Shown: positions 35,145-47,010, numbered from the stretch's first letter. The stretch: DNA of 64,000 bases from Plantibacter sp. ME-Dv--P-122b (GCF_030209375.1 NZ_JARVSC010000003.1:558001-622000), one strand, 5' to 3'. Numbers and translations are program-made. Notes: a model not told the origin generated them from the sequence alone.

Positions 35145-35582
35145 ATGACCCGCACGCCGCGCATCGTGATCGGGATCCTGCTGCTGCTCTGCCTGTGCGT
35201 CATGCTGGGCATCGCGTTCTGGCCGACGCCCGTCGACGCCGACGGTCGGACGACGCTGCTCGCGATCCTCGACCGATTGCAGGCCGCTGGCGCGCCGGCC
35301 TGGTTCGACTACCGCTTCGTCGAATCGGCCGCGAACGTGGTGCTGTTCATCCCACTCGGCGCCCTGCTCGCGCTGGAGCTGCCGCTGCGGCTCTGGTGGG
35401 TCGCACCGCTGACGACGACCGTGTTCTCGGTCGCGATCGAACTCGGACAGACGCTGCTCCCCGAACGCGTCGCGACGATCGCCGACGTCTACGCCAATGC
35501 GGCCGGAGGGCTGCTCGGCGCGACGATCGTGCTCGTCGTCCGGTTACTCGTCACCGGTCACGGACGACCGAGACCGATGTAA
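35145..35582 (+). CDS. VanZ family membrane protein
   Basis: 145 residues from the ATG at 35145. Four hydrophobic segments. The signature FVESAANVVLFIPLGALLAL and EL-Q-LLPERVATIADVYANAAGGLLGA matches VanZ-like proteins, where a short Asp-Val-x-x-Asn motif is conserved. The 3' end overlaps the convergent ugd gene by 25 bp. Role unknown; relatives affect glycopeptide susceptibility or envelope lipids. Confidence 0.85.
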   Translation: MTRTPRIVIGILLLLCLCVMLGIAFWPTPVDADGRTTLLAILDRLQAAGAPAWFDYRFVESAANVVLFIPLGALLALELPLRLWWVAPLTTTVFSVAIELGQTLLPERVATIADVYANAAGGLLGATIVLVVRLLVTGHGRPRPM

Positions 35583-36868
35583 CGCCACCCGGCGCCCCGC
35601 CAGGCGTCCACGTCGAGGCAGTTGCGTCCGTCCACGATCGTCTTACCCGCGGTCAGTTCGGCGACGGCCGTGGGGTCCAGGGCACGGAACGCCTTCCACT
35701 CGGTCACGACGACGACGATGTCCGCGTCCGTCACGGCCTCTTCCGCCGAGTCCGCGAACTTCAGCTGCGGATGGAGCCGACGCGCGTTGGGGACGGCTTC
35801 CGGGTCGAAGGCGAGCACCTGCGCACCCAGTCCGTTGAGACCGACGGCGACGTCGAGGGCCGGCGAGTCGCGGACGTCGTCGCTGTCGGGCTTGAACGCG
35901 AGCCCGAGCACTGCGACCCGCTTCTGGTAAGCACTCCCGCCCAGCTCCTCCACGACGAGGTCGATGACACGCTGACGGCGGCGCAGGTTGATCGCGTCGA
36001 CCTCCTTGAGGAAGGCCACCGACTCCCCACGGCCGAGCTCCTCGGCGCGAGCGGTGAAGGCGCGGATGTCCTTCGGCAGGCAGCCGCCGCCGAACCCGAC
36101 ACCGGCGTTGAGGAAGCGGCGACCGATCCGGGCGTCGTAGCCGATCGCGTCGGCGAGCTCCGTGACGTCGGCGTCCGTGACCTCGGCGATCTCCGCCATC
36201 GCGTTGATGAAGGAGATCTTCGTGGCGAGGAACGCGTTCGCGGCGACCTTCACGAGCTCCGCGGTCGAGTACCCGGTGGCCACGAGCGGCGTGCCGGTCG
36301 AGAGCGCCTGGGCGTAGACCTCGTCGAAGGCGGCTCGCGCGACGGCGGCGTCCTCGGGAGCCGGCGGCAGCCCGTACACGAGTCGGTCGGGCGCGATGGT
36401 GTCCTGCACGGCGAAGCCTTCCCGCAGGAACTCGGGGTTCCAGGCGAGCACGGCGCCGGTGGGGGCGACGAGTTCCGCGAGGCGCGCAGCGGTGCCGACG
36501 GGGACGGTCGACTTGCCGACGACGACGTCACCGGCGGACAGGTGCGGCAGGAGGGCCGTCACCGCGGCGTCCACGTAGCGCAGGTCGGCCGCGTTGGAGC
36601 CGGCCTTCTGCGGCGTGCCGACCGCGACGAAGTGCATGGTCGCCCCGGCCGCGTCGGCCATGTCCGTGCTGAACCGCAGGCGGCCCGACTCGACGCCGGC
36701 CAGCAGCAACTCAGGCAGGCCGGGCTCGAAGATCGGCGAGCGTCCGGCGGCGAGCGCCTCGATCTTGGACGGGTCGACGTCGATACCGACGACCTCGTGC
36801 CCGATCGACGCCATGGCGGCCGCGTGCACGGCCCCGAGGTAGCCACAGCCGATGACGGAGAGCTTCAT
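35558..36868 (-). CDS. ugd: UDP-glucose 6-dehydrogenase
   Basis: 436 residues. N-terminal NAD-binding GCGYLG (residues 7-12). Catalytic Cys263 in GVGFGGGCLPKD. VLGLAFKPDSDDVRDSPALDV is the C-terminal UDP-binding domain. It oxidises UDP-glucose to UDP-glucuronate for surface polysaccharide. The start overlaps the tdk stop by 4 bp, so the two are coupled. Confidence 0.94.
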   Translation of the reverse strand: MKLSVIGCGYLGAVHAAAMASIGHEVVGIDVDPSKIEALAAGRSPIFEPGLPELLLAGVESGRLRFSTDMADAAGATMHFVAVGTPQKAGSNAADLRYVDAAVTALLPHLSAGDVVVGKSTVPVGTAARLAELVAPTGAVLAWNPEFLREGFAVQDTIAPDRLVYGLPPAPEDAAVARAAFDEVYAQALSTGTPLVATGYSTAELVKVAANAFLATKISFINAMAEIAEVTDADVTELADAIGYDARIGRRFLNAGVGFGGGCLPKDIRAFTARAEELGRGESVAFLKEVDAINLRRRQRVIDLVVEELGGSAYQKRVAVLGLAFKPDSDDVRDSPALDVAVGLNGLGAQVLAFDPEAVPNARRLHPQLKFADSAEEAVTDADIVVVVTEWKAFRALDPTAVAELTAGKTIVDGRNCLDVDAWRGAGWRYIGLGRP

Positions 36869-37512
36869 GCGTGTGATCCTTCGCTGATGGGACGTACGGT
36901 GGGCGTGCTGGACAGGCGTCCGCCGGACTCCTGCAGGTAGCAGACGCCGCAGAGCGATTCATAGGTGACGGTCGTGCCGTCGATGGCGACCTGGTCGCCG
37001 TCGAAGACGAAGGTGTCACCGAACCGGCGGCCGTTGAAGATCGCCTTCCGGCCACACCGGCAGATCGTCTTGAGTTCCTCGAGGCTGTGGGCCACCTCGA
37101 GGAGGCGGCGGCTCCCGGGGAACGCGACGGTCTGAAAGTCGGTCCGGATGCCGTAGGCGAGGACCGGGATGCCCTCGAGCAGCGCGATGCGCAGGAGGTC
37201 GTCGACCTGCTCACCGTGGAGGAACTGCGCTTCGTCGACGAGCAGGCAGCTGACGTCCTCACCGGTCTCCTGCACGACCCGGCGGCGGTGCTCTGCGAAC
37301 ACCAGGACCGCGTCGTCGTCAGGACCGAGCAGGAAGTCGGCGTCGCGGGTCACGCCGAGGCGACTGACGATGGCGGCGTCGCCCTTCGTGTCGAGGGACG
37401 GCTTGGCGAGGAGGACGCGGTGGCCGCGCTCCTCGTAGTTGAACGCCGCCTGGAGCAAAGCGGTGCTCTTGCCGGAGTTCATCGCCCCGTATCGGAAGTA
37501 CAGTTTCGCCAC
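36865..37512 (-). CDS. tdk: thymidine kinase
   Basis: 215 residues. P-loop FRYGAMNSGKSTALLQ (about residues 6-20), CLLVDEAQFL with the catalytic Glu, and a C-terminal zinc ribbon (CRCG and CGVC). It phosphorylates salvaged thymidine to dTMP. It overlaps ugd and follows mqo by 71 bp. The gene pairing tdk-ugd has no obvious metabolic logic. Confidence 0.94.
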   Translation of the reverse strand: MAKLYFRYGAMNSGKSTALLQAAFNYEERGHRVLLAKPSLDTKGDAAIVSRLGVTRDADFLLGPDDDAVLVFAEHRRRVVQETGEDVSCLLVDEAQFLHGEQVDDLLRIALLEGIPVLAYGIRTDFQTVAFPGSRRLLEVAHSLEELKTICRCGRKAIFNGRRFGDTFVFDGDQVAIDGTTVTYESLCGVCYLQESGGRLSSTPTVRPISEGSHA

Positions 37513-37583
37513 CAGGCAAGCTTAGGGTCCCAAGCTGCACCTGTCGCATCCGACGACCGACCGGGCGAGCGCCCGTGCGGCGG

Positions 37584-39050
37584 CTACAGCGAGATGTCGA
37601 GGGCCTCGGCGGTGCTCTCGAGGACCTTCGCGGCCGTCGCGGGGACGTCGTTCAGCGTCGAGCCGTAGGTCGGGATCATCTCGCGGAGCCTCGGCTCCCA
37701 CGCGGTCATGCGGTCGGGGAAGCACTTGCGGAGGACGTCGAGCATGATCGGGACGGCCGTCGACGCGCCGGGGGAAGCGCCCAACAGGCCCGCGATCGTG
37801 CCGTCCGCACCCGTGATGACCTCGGTGCCGAACTGCAGGACGCCGCCCTTGGCCTTGTCCTTCTTCATCACCTGGGCGCGCTGCCCGGCCTCGATGAGAT
37901 ACCAGTCCTCGTCCTTCGCCGTCGGCAGGAACTCGCGGAGGCTGTCCATCTTCTGCTTGCGGGACTGCAGGAGCTGCCCGATGAGGTAGGTGATCAGACT
38001 CGGGTTGTCCTTCGCGACCGCCAGCATCGGGAGGAGGTTGTGCGGTCGCACCTGGGTGACGAGGTCGAGCATCGATCCGCGCTTGAGGAACTTCGGGCTG
38101 AACGTCGCGTACGGGCCGAAGAGGAGGCTCGCCTGACCGTCGACGACGCGGGTGTCGAGGTGCGGGACCGACATCGGCGGGGCCCCCACCGAGGCCTGGC
38201 TGTAGACCTTGGCCTGGTGCTTCGAGACCACCGCGGGGTTGTCGGTGCGGAGGAACTGCCCGCCGATGGGGAAGACGCCGTAGCCCTTGATCTCGGGGAT
38301 GCCGGACTTCTGCAACAGCTTGAGCGCCCATCCACCGGCGCCGACGAAGACGAAGCGGGCGTTGATCTCCATCGGTGAACGACCGAGGGTCTGGCGGCCA
38401 CGGATGCGCCAGGTGCCGTCCTTCAGCCGCTTGAGCGACCGGACCTCGTGGTTCGTGCGGACGTGCGCGTTCGGTGCCGCGTCGAAGAGCTTGTGCGTGA
38501 GCGAGCCGAAGTCGACGTCGGTGCCCGCGGTGATCCGGGTGGCCGCGATGCGCTCGCCCACGGCGCGACGGTTGATGAGGAGCGGAGCCCACTCGGCGAT
38601 GACGGCCGGGTCCTCCGAGAACTCGATGCCGGCGAAGAGCGGCTGGTCCTTCAGCGCCTCGTAGCGCTTCCGGAGGTATTCGACGTCCTTGTCGCCGCGC
38701 ACGAACGTCATGTGCGGGGTCGGGTTGATGAAGGTGTCGGGTGCTCCGAGCAGGCCCTCCTCGACGAGGTGCGACCAGAACTGACGGCTGAGCTGGAACT
38801 GCTCGTTGATGCCGATGGCCTTCGCCGGGTCGACCTGGCCGTGGGCGTCCTGCGGCATGTAATTGAGCTCGCACAGTGCGGCGTGGCCCGTCCCGGCGTT
38901 GTTCCACGGGTTGGAGCTCTCGAGTGCGACGTCGCTCAGGCGCTCGTACACCTCGACCTTCCAGTCAGGCTGCACCTGGTGGATGAGGGCGGCGAGCGTG
39001 GCGCTCATGATGCCACCACCAATGAGGGCTACGTCGATGGTTTCGGTCAC
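37584..39050 (-). CDS. mqo: malate:quinone oxidoreductase
   Basis: 488 residues. FAD-binding IGGGIMSATLAALI at the N-terminus, then SSNPWNNAGTGHAALCELNYMP, a strongly conserved Mqo block, and a C-terminal LGASPGASTAVPIMLDVL. A peripheral membrane flavoenzyme that oxidises malate to oxaloacetate and reduces quinone, part of the TCA cycle in actinobacteria. The length is standard. Confidence 0.95.
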   Translation of the reverse strand: MTETIDVALIGGGIMSATLAALIHQVQPDWKVEVYERLSDVALESSNPWNNAGTGHAALCELNYMPQDAHGQVDPAKAIGINEQFQLSRQFWSHLVEEGLLGAPDTFINPTPHMTFVRGDKDVEYLRKRYEALKDQPLFAGIEFSEDPAVIAEWAPLLINRRAVGERIAATRITAGTDVDFGSLTHKLFDAAPNAHVRTNHEVRSLKRLKDGTWRIRGRQTLGRSPMEINARFVFVGAGGWALKLLQKSGIPEIKGYGVFPIGGQFLRTDNPAVVSKHQAKVYSQASVGAPPMSVPHLDTRVVDGQASLLFGPYATFSPKFLKRGSMLDLVTQVRPHNLLPMLAVAKDNPSLITYLIGQLLQSRKQKMDSLREFLPTAKDEDWYLIEAGQRAQVMKKDKAKGGVLQFGTEVITGADGTIAGLLGASPGASTAVPIMLDVLRKCFPDRMTAWEPRLREMIPTYGSTLNDVPATAAKVLESTAEALDISL

Positions 39051-39165
39051 CAGAGCAGTCTAGTCGCGGCGAGGCCCGAGCTCTCCACCCGCGTGCTGTC
39101 GCTGATCGCGTGCAGTGAGATCGCTCGATGTCGAGACACTTCGACCAGACTGTCCGACCGCCGGG

Positions 39166-39897
39166 TCAGCGTCCGGGGAGCGCAGGGGTGAGGGCGTCGA
39201 GTTCCTCGAGCATGCGCTGAGCGAGGTGCGCATACCCGGCGTCGCTCGGGTGGAGGCCGTCGGCTGAGATCCACGTCGCCGGGTCCTCGTCCAGCCAGTG
39301 CGACGCCCCGGAGATGTAGTCGGCCCCGATGGTGTCGGCGGCGTCGTGCACCCACCCGATGATCTGTTCGACGGAGGCCGGTCGCTCAGCGGTGTACCAC
39401 CAGGGCTCCACCACGATGATGCGGGTGCCCGGCAGCCCGTCGCGCAGCCGCTGGAACTCCGGCAGGATCGCGTCCTGGATCGCCTGCTCGTTGCCAGTCC
39501 ACTCGAAGTTGTCGTTGATGCCGAGCGCGACGATGAGGACCTCGGGGTGCTGCGCGATGACGTCGGCCGCGACGTCGCCGACCTTGTCGCGCTTGCGGAC
39601 GAAGCCGAGACCCGGGTAGCCGGCGTTGTACTCCGTCCACCCCTCGGCCTGCGCGACGAGCGAGGACCAGCGGGCGGCGGGCGATGACGCCGCCGAGCCC
39701 TTCGTGTAGGAGTCGCCGTAGAAGGCCACGAGCGGCCCGACGGCGACCTCGGAGCCGGCGGCGTCGGCTCGGGCGACCGTCGTCTGCTGGACGTCGGCAC
39801 GCAGACCGCTCACGGTGATCACCGCGGTGACGGCGACGGCCGCCGCGATGAACGCGACGAACCACCGTCGGCGAAGGCGTGGTCGCTGGCGGGCCAT
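39166..39897 (-). CDS. SGNH/GDSL-type hydrolase, membrane-anchored or secreted
   Basis: 243 residues from the ATG at 39897. The basic start and hydrophobic segment (about 12-32) form an anchor or signal peptide. SGNH blocks: FYGDSYTKG (nucleophile Ser), NAGYPGLGF (Gly), ALGINDNF (Asn) and DGLHPSDAGY (Asp, His). It is an esterase or lipase acting outside the membrane, substrate unknown. It starts 34 bp after asd on the same strand and may be co-transcribed. Confidence 0.88.
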   Translation of the reverse strand: MARQRPRLRRRWFVAFIAAAVAVTAVITVSGLRADVQQTTVARADAAGSEVAVGPLVAFYGDSYTKGSAASSPAARWSSLVAQAEGWTEYNAGYPGLGFVRKRDKVGDVAADVIAQHPEVLIVALGINDNFEWTGNEQAIQDAILPEFQRLRDGLPGTRIIVVEPWWYTAERPASVEQIIGWVHDAADTIGADYISGASHWLDEDPATWISADGLHPSDAGYAHLAQRMLEELDALTPALPGR

Positions 39898-39931
39898 GTC
39901 GTCGTCCCCGATCGGGTGGAGGGAGGGCCGG

Positions 39932-42370
<2,439 letters not shown>

Positions 42371-42469
42371 CGGATCTCCTGGGGAAGTCGGTGCGGGCAC
42401 GAGCGGCCCAGCGATCATCCTACCCATCCGGGCATTCCGCGCTGTTCATGTGACGACCCGCTCCCGGCG

Positions 42470-42536
42470 GCAGGAGATCCGCCCAGCAGCGGGACGCTTC
42501 GGCCCGTTCGGTCCTGCTGTCGGGCCGATCTCCTGC
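42470..42536. repeat. long imperfect inverted repeat between lysC and GNAT gene
   Basis: Perfect 10-bp arms GCAGGAGATC/GATCTCCTGC separated by 47 bp. The inner part also contains complementary pieces (CAGCAG/CTGCTG). It lies in the 202-bp gap between the divergent genes. Confidence 0.6.
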
Positions 42537-42572
42537 GGTGGGGAGGCGGGTGGGCATCGGTAGGGTTGGCCT

Positions 42573-43325
42573 ATGCAGCAGGAAGACGCGCGGGTGCTCG
42601 CGACGGTGCGACGCCTCTGGCAGGGGCTCGCCTCGCCGACCGCGCGGTTCTCCGCCGGCAGGGTCGCCGTCGTCGTGAACGCCGGCTCGATGGCGTGCCC
42701 GCCCGGATGGATCGGCGTCGTCGAGATCGACGGCAGCGCCCTGGCGATCGTGCCCGATGAGGACACCGCCAGGCGGCTCGCCATCGAAGACGAGTCGCCG
42801 AGGAGCGTCGGGACGGTCGAGTTCCTGCGCTCGCGTGTGCAGGTCGCCGAGGTCCTCGGGCCGGCGACGCTCGACTACCTGCTGCCCGGGCGGTTCCGAC
42901 CGGCCGAGGAGATCGACGTGGTGGCGAGCAAGGCGAGCGATCCCGCCATCGAGTCGCTGCTGTCGAAGGTGGGCGACGACGAGGCCTCGGAGAGCGGGAT
43001 CTTCGGCATCACCTCGCCGCTGTTCTCGGTGCGCGAGCACGGTCGGGTGCTCGCCGTCGCCGGCTACCGGTCGTGGCCGTTGGGCGTCGCGCACGTCACG
43101 GCGTTGACCGCCCCGGAGGCTCGAGGGACCGGTCTCGCGACCCGGCTCGCCTCGACCGCGGTCGAGCACGCGCTGGCGGCAGGACTCCTCCCCCAGTGGC
43201 GGGCCGCCGACACGAACCCCGGCTCACGCGCCGTCGCCCGCAAGCTCGGCTTCTCCGCGATCGGTCGACAGCTGTCGGCCCGCCCGGTCGTCGCCGAGTG
43301 GCCGGCGCCCTCCGCCGACGCTTGA
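42573..43325 (+). CDS. GNAT family N-acetyltransferase
   Basis: 250 residues. The C-terminal half is a GNAT domain: TALTAPEARGTGLATRLASTAVEHAL is the acetyl-CoA motif A, then NPGSRAVARKLGF (motif B). The N-terminal half (about 1-110) has no clear domain. Substrate unknown. Divergent from lysC, and its 3' end meets a repeat region. Confidence 0.8.
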   Translation: MQQEDARVLATVRRLWQGLASPTARFSAGRVAVVVNAGSMACPPGWIGVVEIDGSALAIVPDEDTARRLAIEDESPRSVGTVEFLRSRVQVAEVLGPATLDYLLPGRFRPAEEIDVVASKASDPAIESLLSKVGDDEASESGIFGITSPLFSVREHGRVLAVAGYRSWPLGVAHVTALTAPEARGTGLATRLASTAVEHALAAGLLPQWRAADTNPGSRAVARKLGFSAIGRQLSARPVVAEWPAPSADA

Positions 43326-43335
43326 GGCGCGCCCG

Positions 43336-43548
43336 GTTGCCCCAACTCAGGAGTCCGTCGGCACGGCGGAACCCACCAGCCCCGACACACCGGACAACTC
43401 CTGAGAAAGGGACCGACCGGAAGCAGACCCCTCGCCCGGCAAACCGACCCGAGCCTGACGCCGACCCAGTTGCCCGAACTCAGGAGTCCCTCGGCGCGGC
43501 ACAACCCAGCAGGCACGACACACCGGACGACTCCTGAGAAAGGACCGA
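43336..43548. repeat. two copies of an 80-bp inverted-repeat-ended element
   Basis: Copies at 43336-43415 and 43469-43548. Each begins GTTGCCC-AACTCAGGAGTCC and ends GGAC-ACTCCTGAGAAAGG, so the ends are inverted relative to each other (CTCAGGAGT/ACTCCTGAG). The period is 133 bp. The interior is similar but diverged. It fills the gap between the GNAT gene and recR. Confidence 0.75.
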
Positions 43549-43590
43549 TGGCAAGAAGGGGGTGGAGGGGCGGGCGACGAGGCGGCGGGG

Positions 43591-44190
43591 TCAGCCGCTG
43601 ACGACGGTGCGGCCCTCGAAGGCGCGACCGAGGGTGACCTCGTCTGCGTATTCGAGGTCGCCGCCGACCGGGAGGCCGGAGGCGAGACGCGTGATTCGGA
43701 TCCCCATCGGCAGGAGCAGCCGGCTGAGGTAGGTGGCGGTCGCCTCCCCCTCGAGGTTCGGGTCGGTCGCGATGATGACCTCGGTGACGGTGCCGTCGGC
43801 GAGGCGCTGCATGAGACGACGGATGTTCAGGTCGTCGGGTCCGACGCCGTCGATCGGACTGATGGCGCCGCCGAGCACGTGGTAGAAACCGCGGAACTCA
43901 CGCGTACGCTCGATGGCGACGACATCCTTCGGCTCTTCGACGACGCAGATGAGGGCCGGGTTGCGACGGGGGTCGCGGCACACGCTGCACAGGTTCTGCT
44001 CGGAGATGTTGCCGCAGATCTCGCAGAACTTGACCTTCTCGCGGACGACGGTGAGCAGCTCGGCGAGCTTCGACACGTCGAACGACTCCGTCTGGAGGAT
44101 GTGGAACGCGATGCGCTGCGCCGACTTCGGACCGATACCGGGCAGCCGCCCGAACTCGTCGATCAGATCTTGGACGATTCCCTCGTACAT
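43591..44190 (-). CDS. recR: recombination mediator RecR
   Basis: 199 residues. N-terminal helix-hairpin-helix [20 protein letters not shown], zinc finger [18 protein letters not shown], then a TOPRIM domain ([14 protein letters not shown]). RecFOR pathway protein acting at gaps and stalled forks. It lies 3 bp after dnaX, the classic pairing. Confidence 0.96.
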   Translation of the reverse strand: MYEGIVQDLIDEFGRLPGIGPKSAQRIAFHILQTESFDVSKLAELLTVVREKVKFCEICGNISEQNLCSVCRDPRRNPALICVVEEPKDVVAIERTREFRGFYHVLGGAISPIDGVGPDDLNIRRLMQRLADGTVTEVIIATDPNLEGEATATYLSRLLLPMGIRITRLASGLPVGGDLEYADEVTLGRAFEGRTVVSG

Positions 44191-44193
44191 GGC

Positions 44194-46818
44194 CTACCGC
44201 CCTCCGGAGCGCGGCTCGTGCGGCTGCTCCTCGATGAATGTGGCGCCGAGGAGCTCGCGGACGACGCTCTCGCCGTACCGGTTGTCGCCAGCGGGGTGGG
44301 ACGTCGGCACCGGCGGCGCCTGGCGCATCCGGACGGGCGGCTGCGGGCGCCGCTCGGCGACCGGTGCGGCAGCCGGTGCGGCCTGCGGTGCGCCGACGGG
44401 AGCTGCAGATGGCGCGCCGGCCGCAGGGGATGGAGCAGGAGCCGACGACTCGAACGGGTCGGGGTAGGGCGGCTCGTCGTCCGGCGGCGGTGCGTCGTCG
44501 TCGGACGGGATCGAGACGACGTCCCACGTGACGGTGCGCGAGCCGAGCGCGTCGCCGTTGGACGGACCTCGGGCGGGTGCCTGCTGGCGCGGCGGGGCGG
44601 ACGGCTGCTGCGGCGCGGGTGAGCCGGCCGGCGTCTCGGGTGCTCCGGATCCGGCGGGTCGCCCGGGCTGCCCTTCGACAGGCTCAGGGACCGGAGACGG
44701 CCGGGTCGATGAAGCAGGCTCGGGCGCGGACGTGGGCCCTTCGACGGGCTCAGGGACCGGCTCTGGGACCGGGGACAGCTCGGGCTCATCGGCCGGCGGG
44801 GCGACCGTCGCCCACGAGGAAGCGGAGACGGAGGTCTGCTCCCCCGCCGGGGCAGGGGCCGCCGGGCCCGCGGGCGATGACGCAGCAGCCGTCGACTCGG
44901 CGTCGACCGGGGCGGCGGAGGCGGGCTCGCCGCCTGCCGGTGCGACGGTGGGCCACGAGGAGCGGGATCCCGACCCGCCGCTGCTGTCGGACGACGACGG
45001 GGCCGCGGGGGCGGGGACGGTCTGCGGCAGGCTCGGGGTCGACCAGGCGGAGGCCTCCGATGACGGTGCACCGGCGGCGGACGCAGGGGCCCGCGGTGCC
45101 GGCGGCTCATCGGCACCGACCACCTTGGCGAGGTACTTCACCCGCACGCCGAGGACGTCGAGGACCGCCGTGCGCAGAACCTCCGCGACACCGGTGCCGG
45201 GCGCATGACGTGCCTTGAAGTCGTTGAGGTCGCTGTTGTTCGCGAAGACGAGCGTGAGGACGTCGTCGTCCGAGTAGCCGCCGACCTGGGTGTTGACGAC
45301 GATCATCCAGGCCTTGCGGTCGGCCTTCTCGACCCGCGCCACGATCTCGGGCCAGGCGTCGCGGATGTGCTGCAGGGTGACCGGGCCGACCCGAGGGGTG
45401 GCGGGGGTCGGTGCGGTGGGCGGCTGCGAGGCCTGCGCCGCGTGCGACGGAGCGGACGCGGGGCTGGACGGACGCCCTTCGACAGGCTCAGGGACCGATG
45501 CAGGCTCAGGGACCGATGCAGCCCCAGGGAGCGATGCGGACGCCGGGGCCGATGCCGGTGCGGCGGCTGCCGATGGGTTCGCCAAGGCCGAGACGGCCGG
45601 CGCGCCCGATGCGGTGGCCGGTGCCCCGGTGCCGGGGGCCTCTGGAGTACCACCCTCGACGCCGATGCGACGTTCGAGCCGCTCCACCCGGGCCAATGCA
45701 CCACGAGCGGAGTCGTCGGCTGCGGGCACGAGGATGCGCGCCATCATGAGCTCGAGGTGGAGCCGGGGCGACGTGGCGCCCGTCATCTGGGTGAGCGCCT
45801 CGTTCACGACGTCGGCCGTGCGGGACAGCTCGGCGATGCCGAACGCCCGCGCCTGGGCGAGCATCTTGTCGAGTTCGTCCTGCGGGAGCCCGCGGAGGAC
45901 CGCCGCCGCGTTCTCGCCTGTGGCAGCCACGACGATGAGGTCGCGGAGTCGCTCGAGGAGGTCGTCGACGAAGCGGCGTGGGTCTTGGCCGGTCTGGATG
46001 ACGCGGTCGACGGTGCTGAAGGCGGCACCGGAGTCGCGGGCGGCCAGGGCGTCGACCACTTCGTCGAGCAGTGCCGTGTGGGTGTAGCCGAGCAGGGCGA
46101 CCGCGCGCTCGTAGTCGACGGAGTCGCCCTCGGAGCCGGCCATCAGCTGGTCGAGCAGGGACAGCGTGTCGCGGGCGGAACCGCCACCGGCCCGGACGAC
46201 GAGCGGCAGCACGCCGGCCTCGACACCCACGTGCTCGCTCTCGCACAGCTGCTGGACGTAGTCGAGCATCTGCGCCGGCGGGATGAGCCGGAAGGGGTAG
46301 TGGTGAGTGCGGGAGCGGATCGTGCCGATCACCTTGTCGGGCTCGGTCGTCGCGAAGATGAACTTCACGTGCTCCGGCGGCTCCTCGACGATCTTGAGCA
46401 GGGCGTTGAAGCCCTGCGGGGTGACCATGTGCGCCTCGTCGAGGATGAAGATCTTGTAGCGGTCGCGCGCGGGGGCGAAGATCGCGCGCTCGCGGAGGTC
46501 GCGGGCGTCGTCGACACCGTTGTGGCTGGCCGCGTCGATCTCGACGACGTCGAGCGAGCCGGAGCCGTCGCGGGAGAGGTCGACGCAGCTCGCGCAGACG
46601 CCGCACGGGGTGTCGGTCGGGCCCTCGGCGCAGTTGAGGCAGCGGGCGAGGATGCGCGCAGACGTCGTCTTGCCGCAACCACGTGGACCACTGAACAGGT
46701 ACGCGTGGTTGACGCGGTTGGTGCGCAGGGCCGTCATGAGGGGATCGGTCACCTGCGCCTGACCGATCAAGTCGGCGAACGTCTCGGGCCGATACCGGCG
46801 ATACAGAGCTGTGACCAC
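44194..46818 (-). CDS. dnaX: DNA polymerase III subunit gamma/tau
   Basis: 874 residues. Clamp-loader ATPase: Walker A GPRGCGKTTSA, zinc module CLNC-C-C-C, Walker B ILDEAHM, sensor region FATTEPDKV and SRTHHYPF. From about residue 380 the tail is a long Pro/Ala/Ser-rich linker, with a conserved folded region (about 480-570: LQHIRDAWPEIVARVEKADRKAWM). The linker contains peptides PVPEPVEG and variants encoded by three dispersed repeat copies. It drives loading of the beta clamp. Confidence 0.95.
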   Translation of the reverse strand: MVTALYRRYRPETFADLIGQAQVTDPLMTALRTNRVNHAYLFSGPRGCGKTTSARILARCLNCAEGPTDTPCGVCASCVDLSRDGSGSLDVVEIDAASHNGVDDARDLRERAIFAPARDRYKIFILDEAHMVTPQGFNALLKIVEEPPEHVKFIFATTEPDKVIGTIRSRTHHYPFRLIPPAQMLDYVQQLCESEHVGVEAGVLPLVVRAGGGSARDTLSLLDQLMAGSEGDSVDYERAVALLGYTHTALLDEVVDALAARDSGAAFSTVDRVIQTGQDPRRFVDDLLERLRDLIVVAATGENAAAVLRGLPQDELDKMLAQARAFGIAELSRTADVVNEALTQMTGATSPRLHLELMMARILVPAADDSARGALARVERLERRIGVEGGTPEAPGTGAPATASGAPAVSALANPSAAAAPASAPASASLPGAASVPEPASVPEPVEGRPSSPASAPSHAAQASQPPTAPTPATPRVGPVTLQHIRDAWPEIVARVEKADRKAWMIVVNTQVGGYSDDDVLTLVFANNSDLNDFKARHAPGTGVAEVLRTAVLDVLGVRVKYLAKVVGADEPPAPRAPASAAGAPSSEASAWSTPSLPQTVPAPAAPSSSDSSGGSGSRSSWPTVAPAGGEPASAAPVDAESTAAASSPAGPAAPAPAGEQTSVSASSWATVAPPADEPELSPVPEPVPEPVEGPTSAPEPASSTRPSPVPEPVEGQPGRPAGSGAPETPAGSPAPQQPSAPPRQQAPARGPSNGDALGSRTVTWDVVSIPSDDDAPPPDDEPPYPDPFESSAPAPSPAAGAPSAAPVGAPQAAPAAAPVAERRPQPPVRMRQAPPVPTSHPAGDNRYGESVVRELLGATFIEEQPHEPRSGGR
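44670..44694 (-). repeat. dispersed repeat copy inside dnaX (1)
   Basis: Full 25-bp copy in the reading strand, giving PVPEPVEG in the tau linker. Confidence 0.85.
44736..44760 (-). repeat. dispersed repeat copy inside dnaX (2)
   Basis: 25-bp copy with one base change (GACGGG), again encoding PVPEPVEG. A partial unit (CTCTGGGACCGG) follows, extending the peptide. Confidence 0.8.
45474..45518 (-). repeat. dispersed repeat copy inside dnaX with 18-bp tandem unit (3)
   Basis: Copy at 45474-45497, then the 18-bp unit CAGGCTCAGGGACCGATG occurs twice (45483-45500 and 45501-45518). Encodes SVPEPASVPEPVEG. Confidence 0.8.
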
Positions 46819-46920
46819 GTGTCAATGGTAGCCGTCGCCCCCGACATCGGAGTCGGGGATCGGACTGCGCCGTCAGGCCGGCCCGGGAGCCGGTCGACGG
46901 GTCGGGGACGATCCCGTGGT

Positions 46921-47010
46921 GCCCTTCGACCGGCTCATCCCGTGCTGCCCTTCGACAGGCTCAGGGACCGGAGCAGATGCCAGGGACCGGAGGAGATGCC
47001 AGGGACCGGG
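46921..47010. repeat. dispersed repeat cluster upstream of dnaX
   Basis: A degenerate copy (46921-46940), a full copy (46947-46971) and a 19-bp tandem unit repeated at 46962-46980 and 46981-46999 with a third partial. Lies in the gap between dnaX and the GH35 gene. Confidence 0.8.

Noticed and set aside
46819-46920. Possible signal recognition particle RNA upstream of dnaX (GTCAGGCC followed by GGGAGCC)
   Set aside because: The conserved GGAAGNAGC tetraloop region and paired flanks are missing, and the stretch runs into dispersed repeats.
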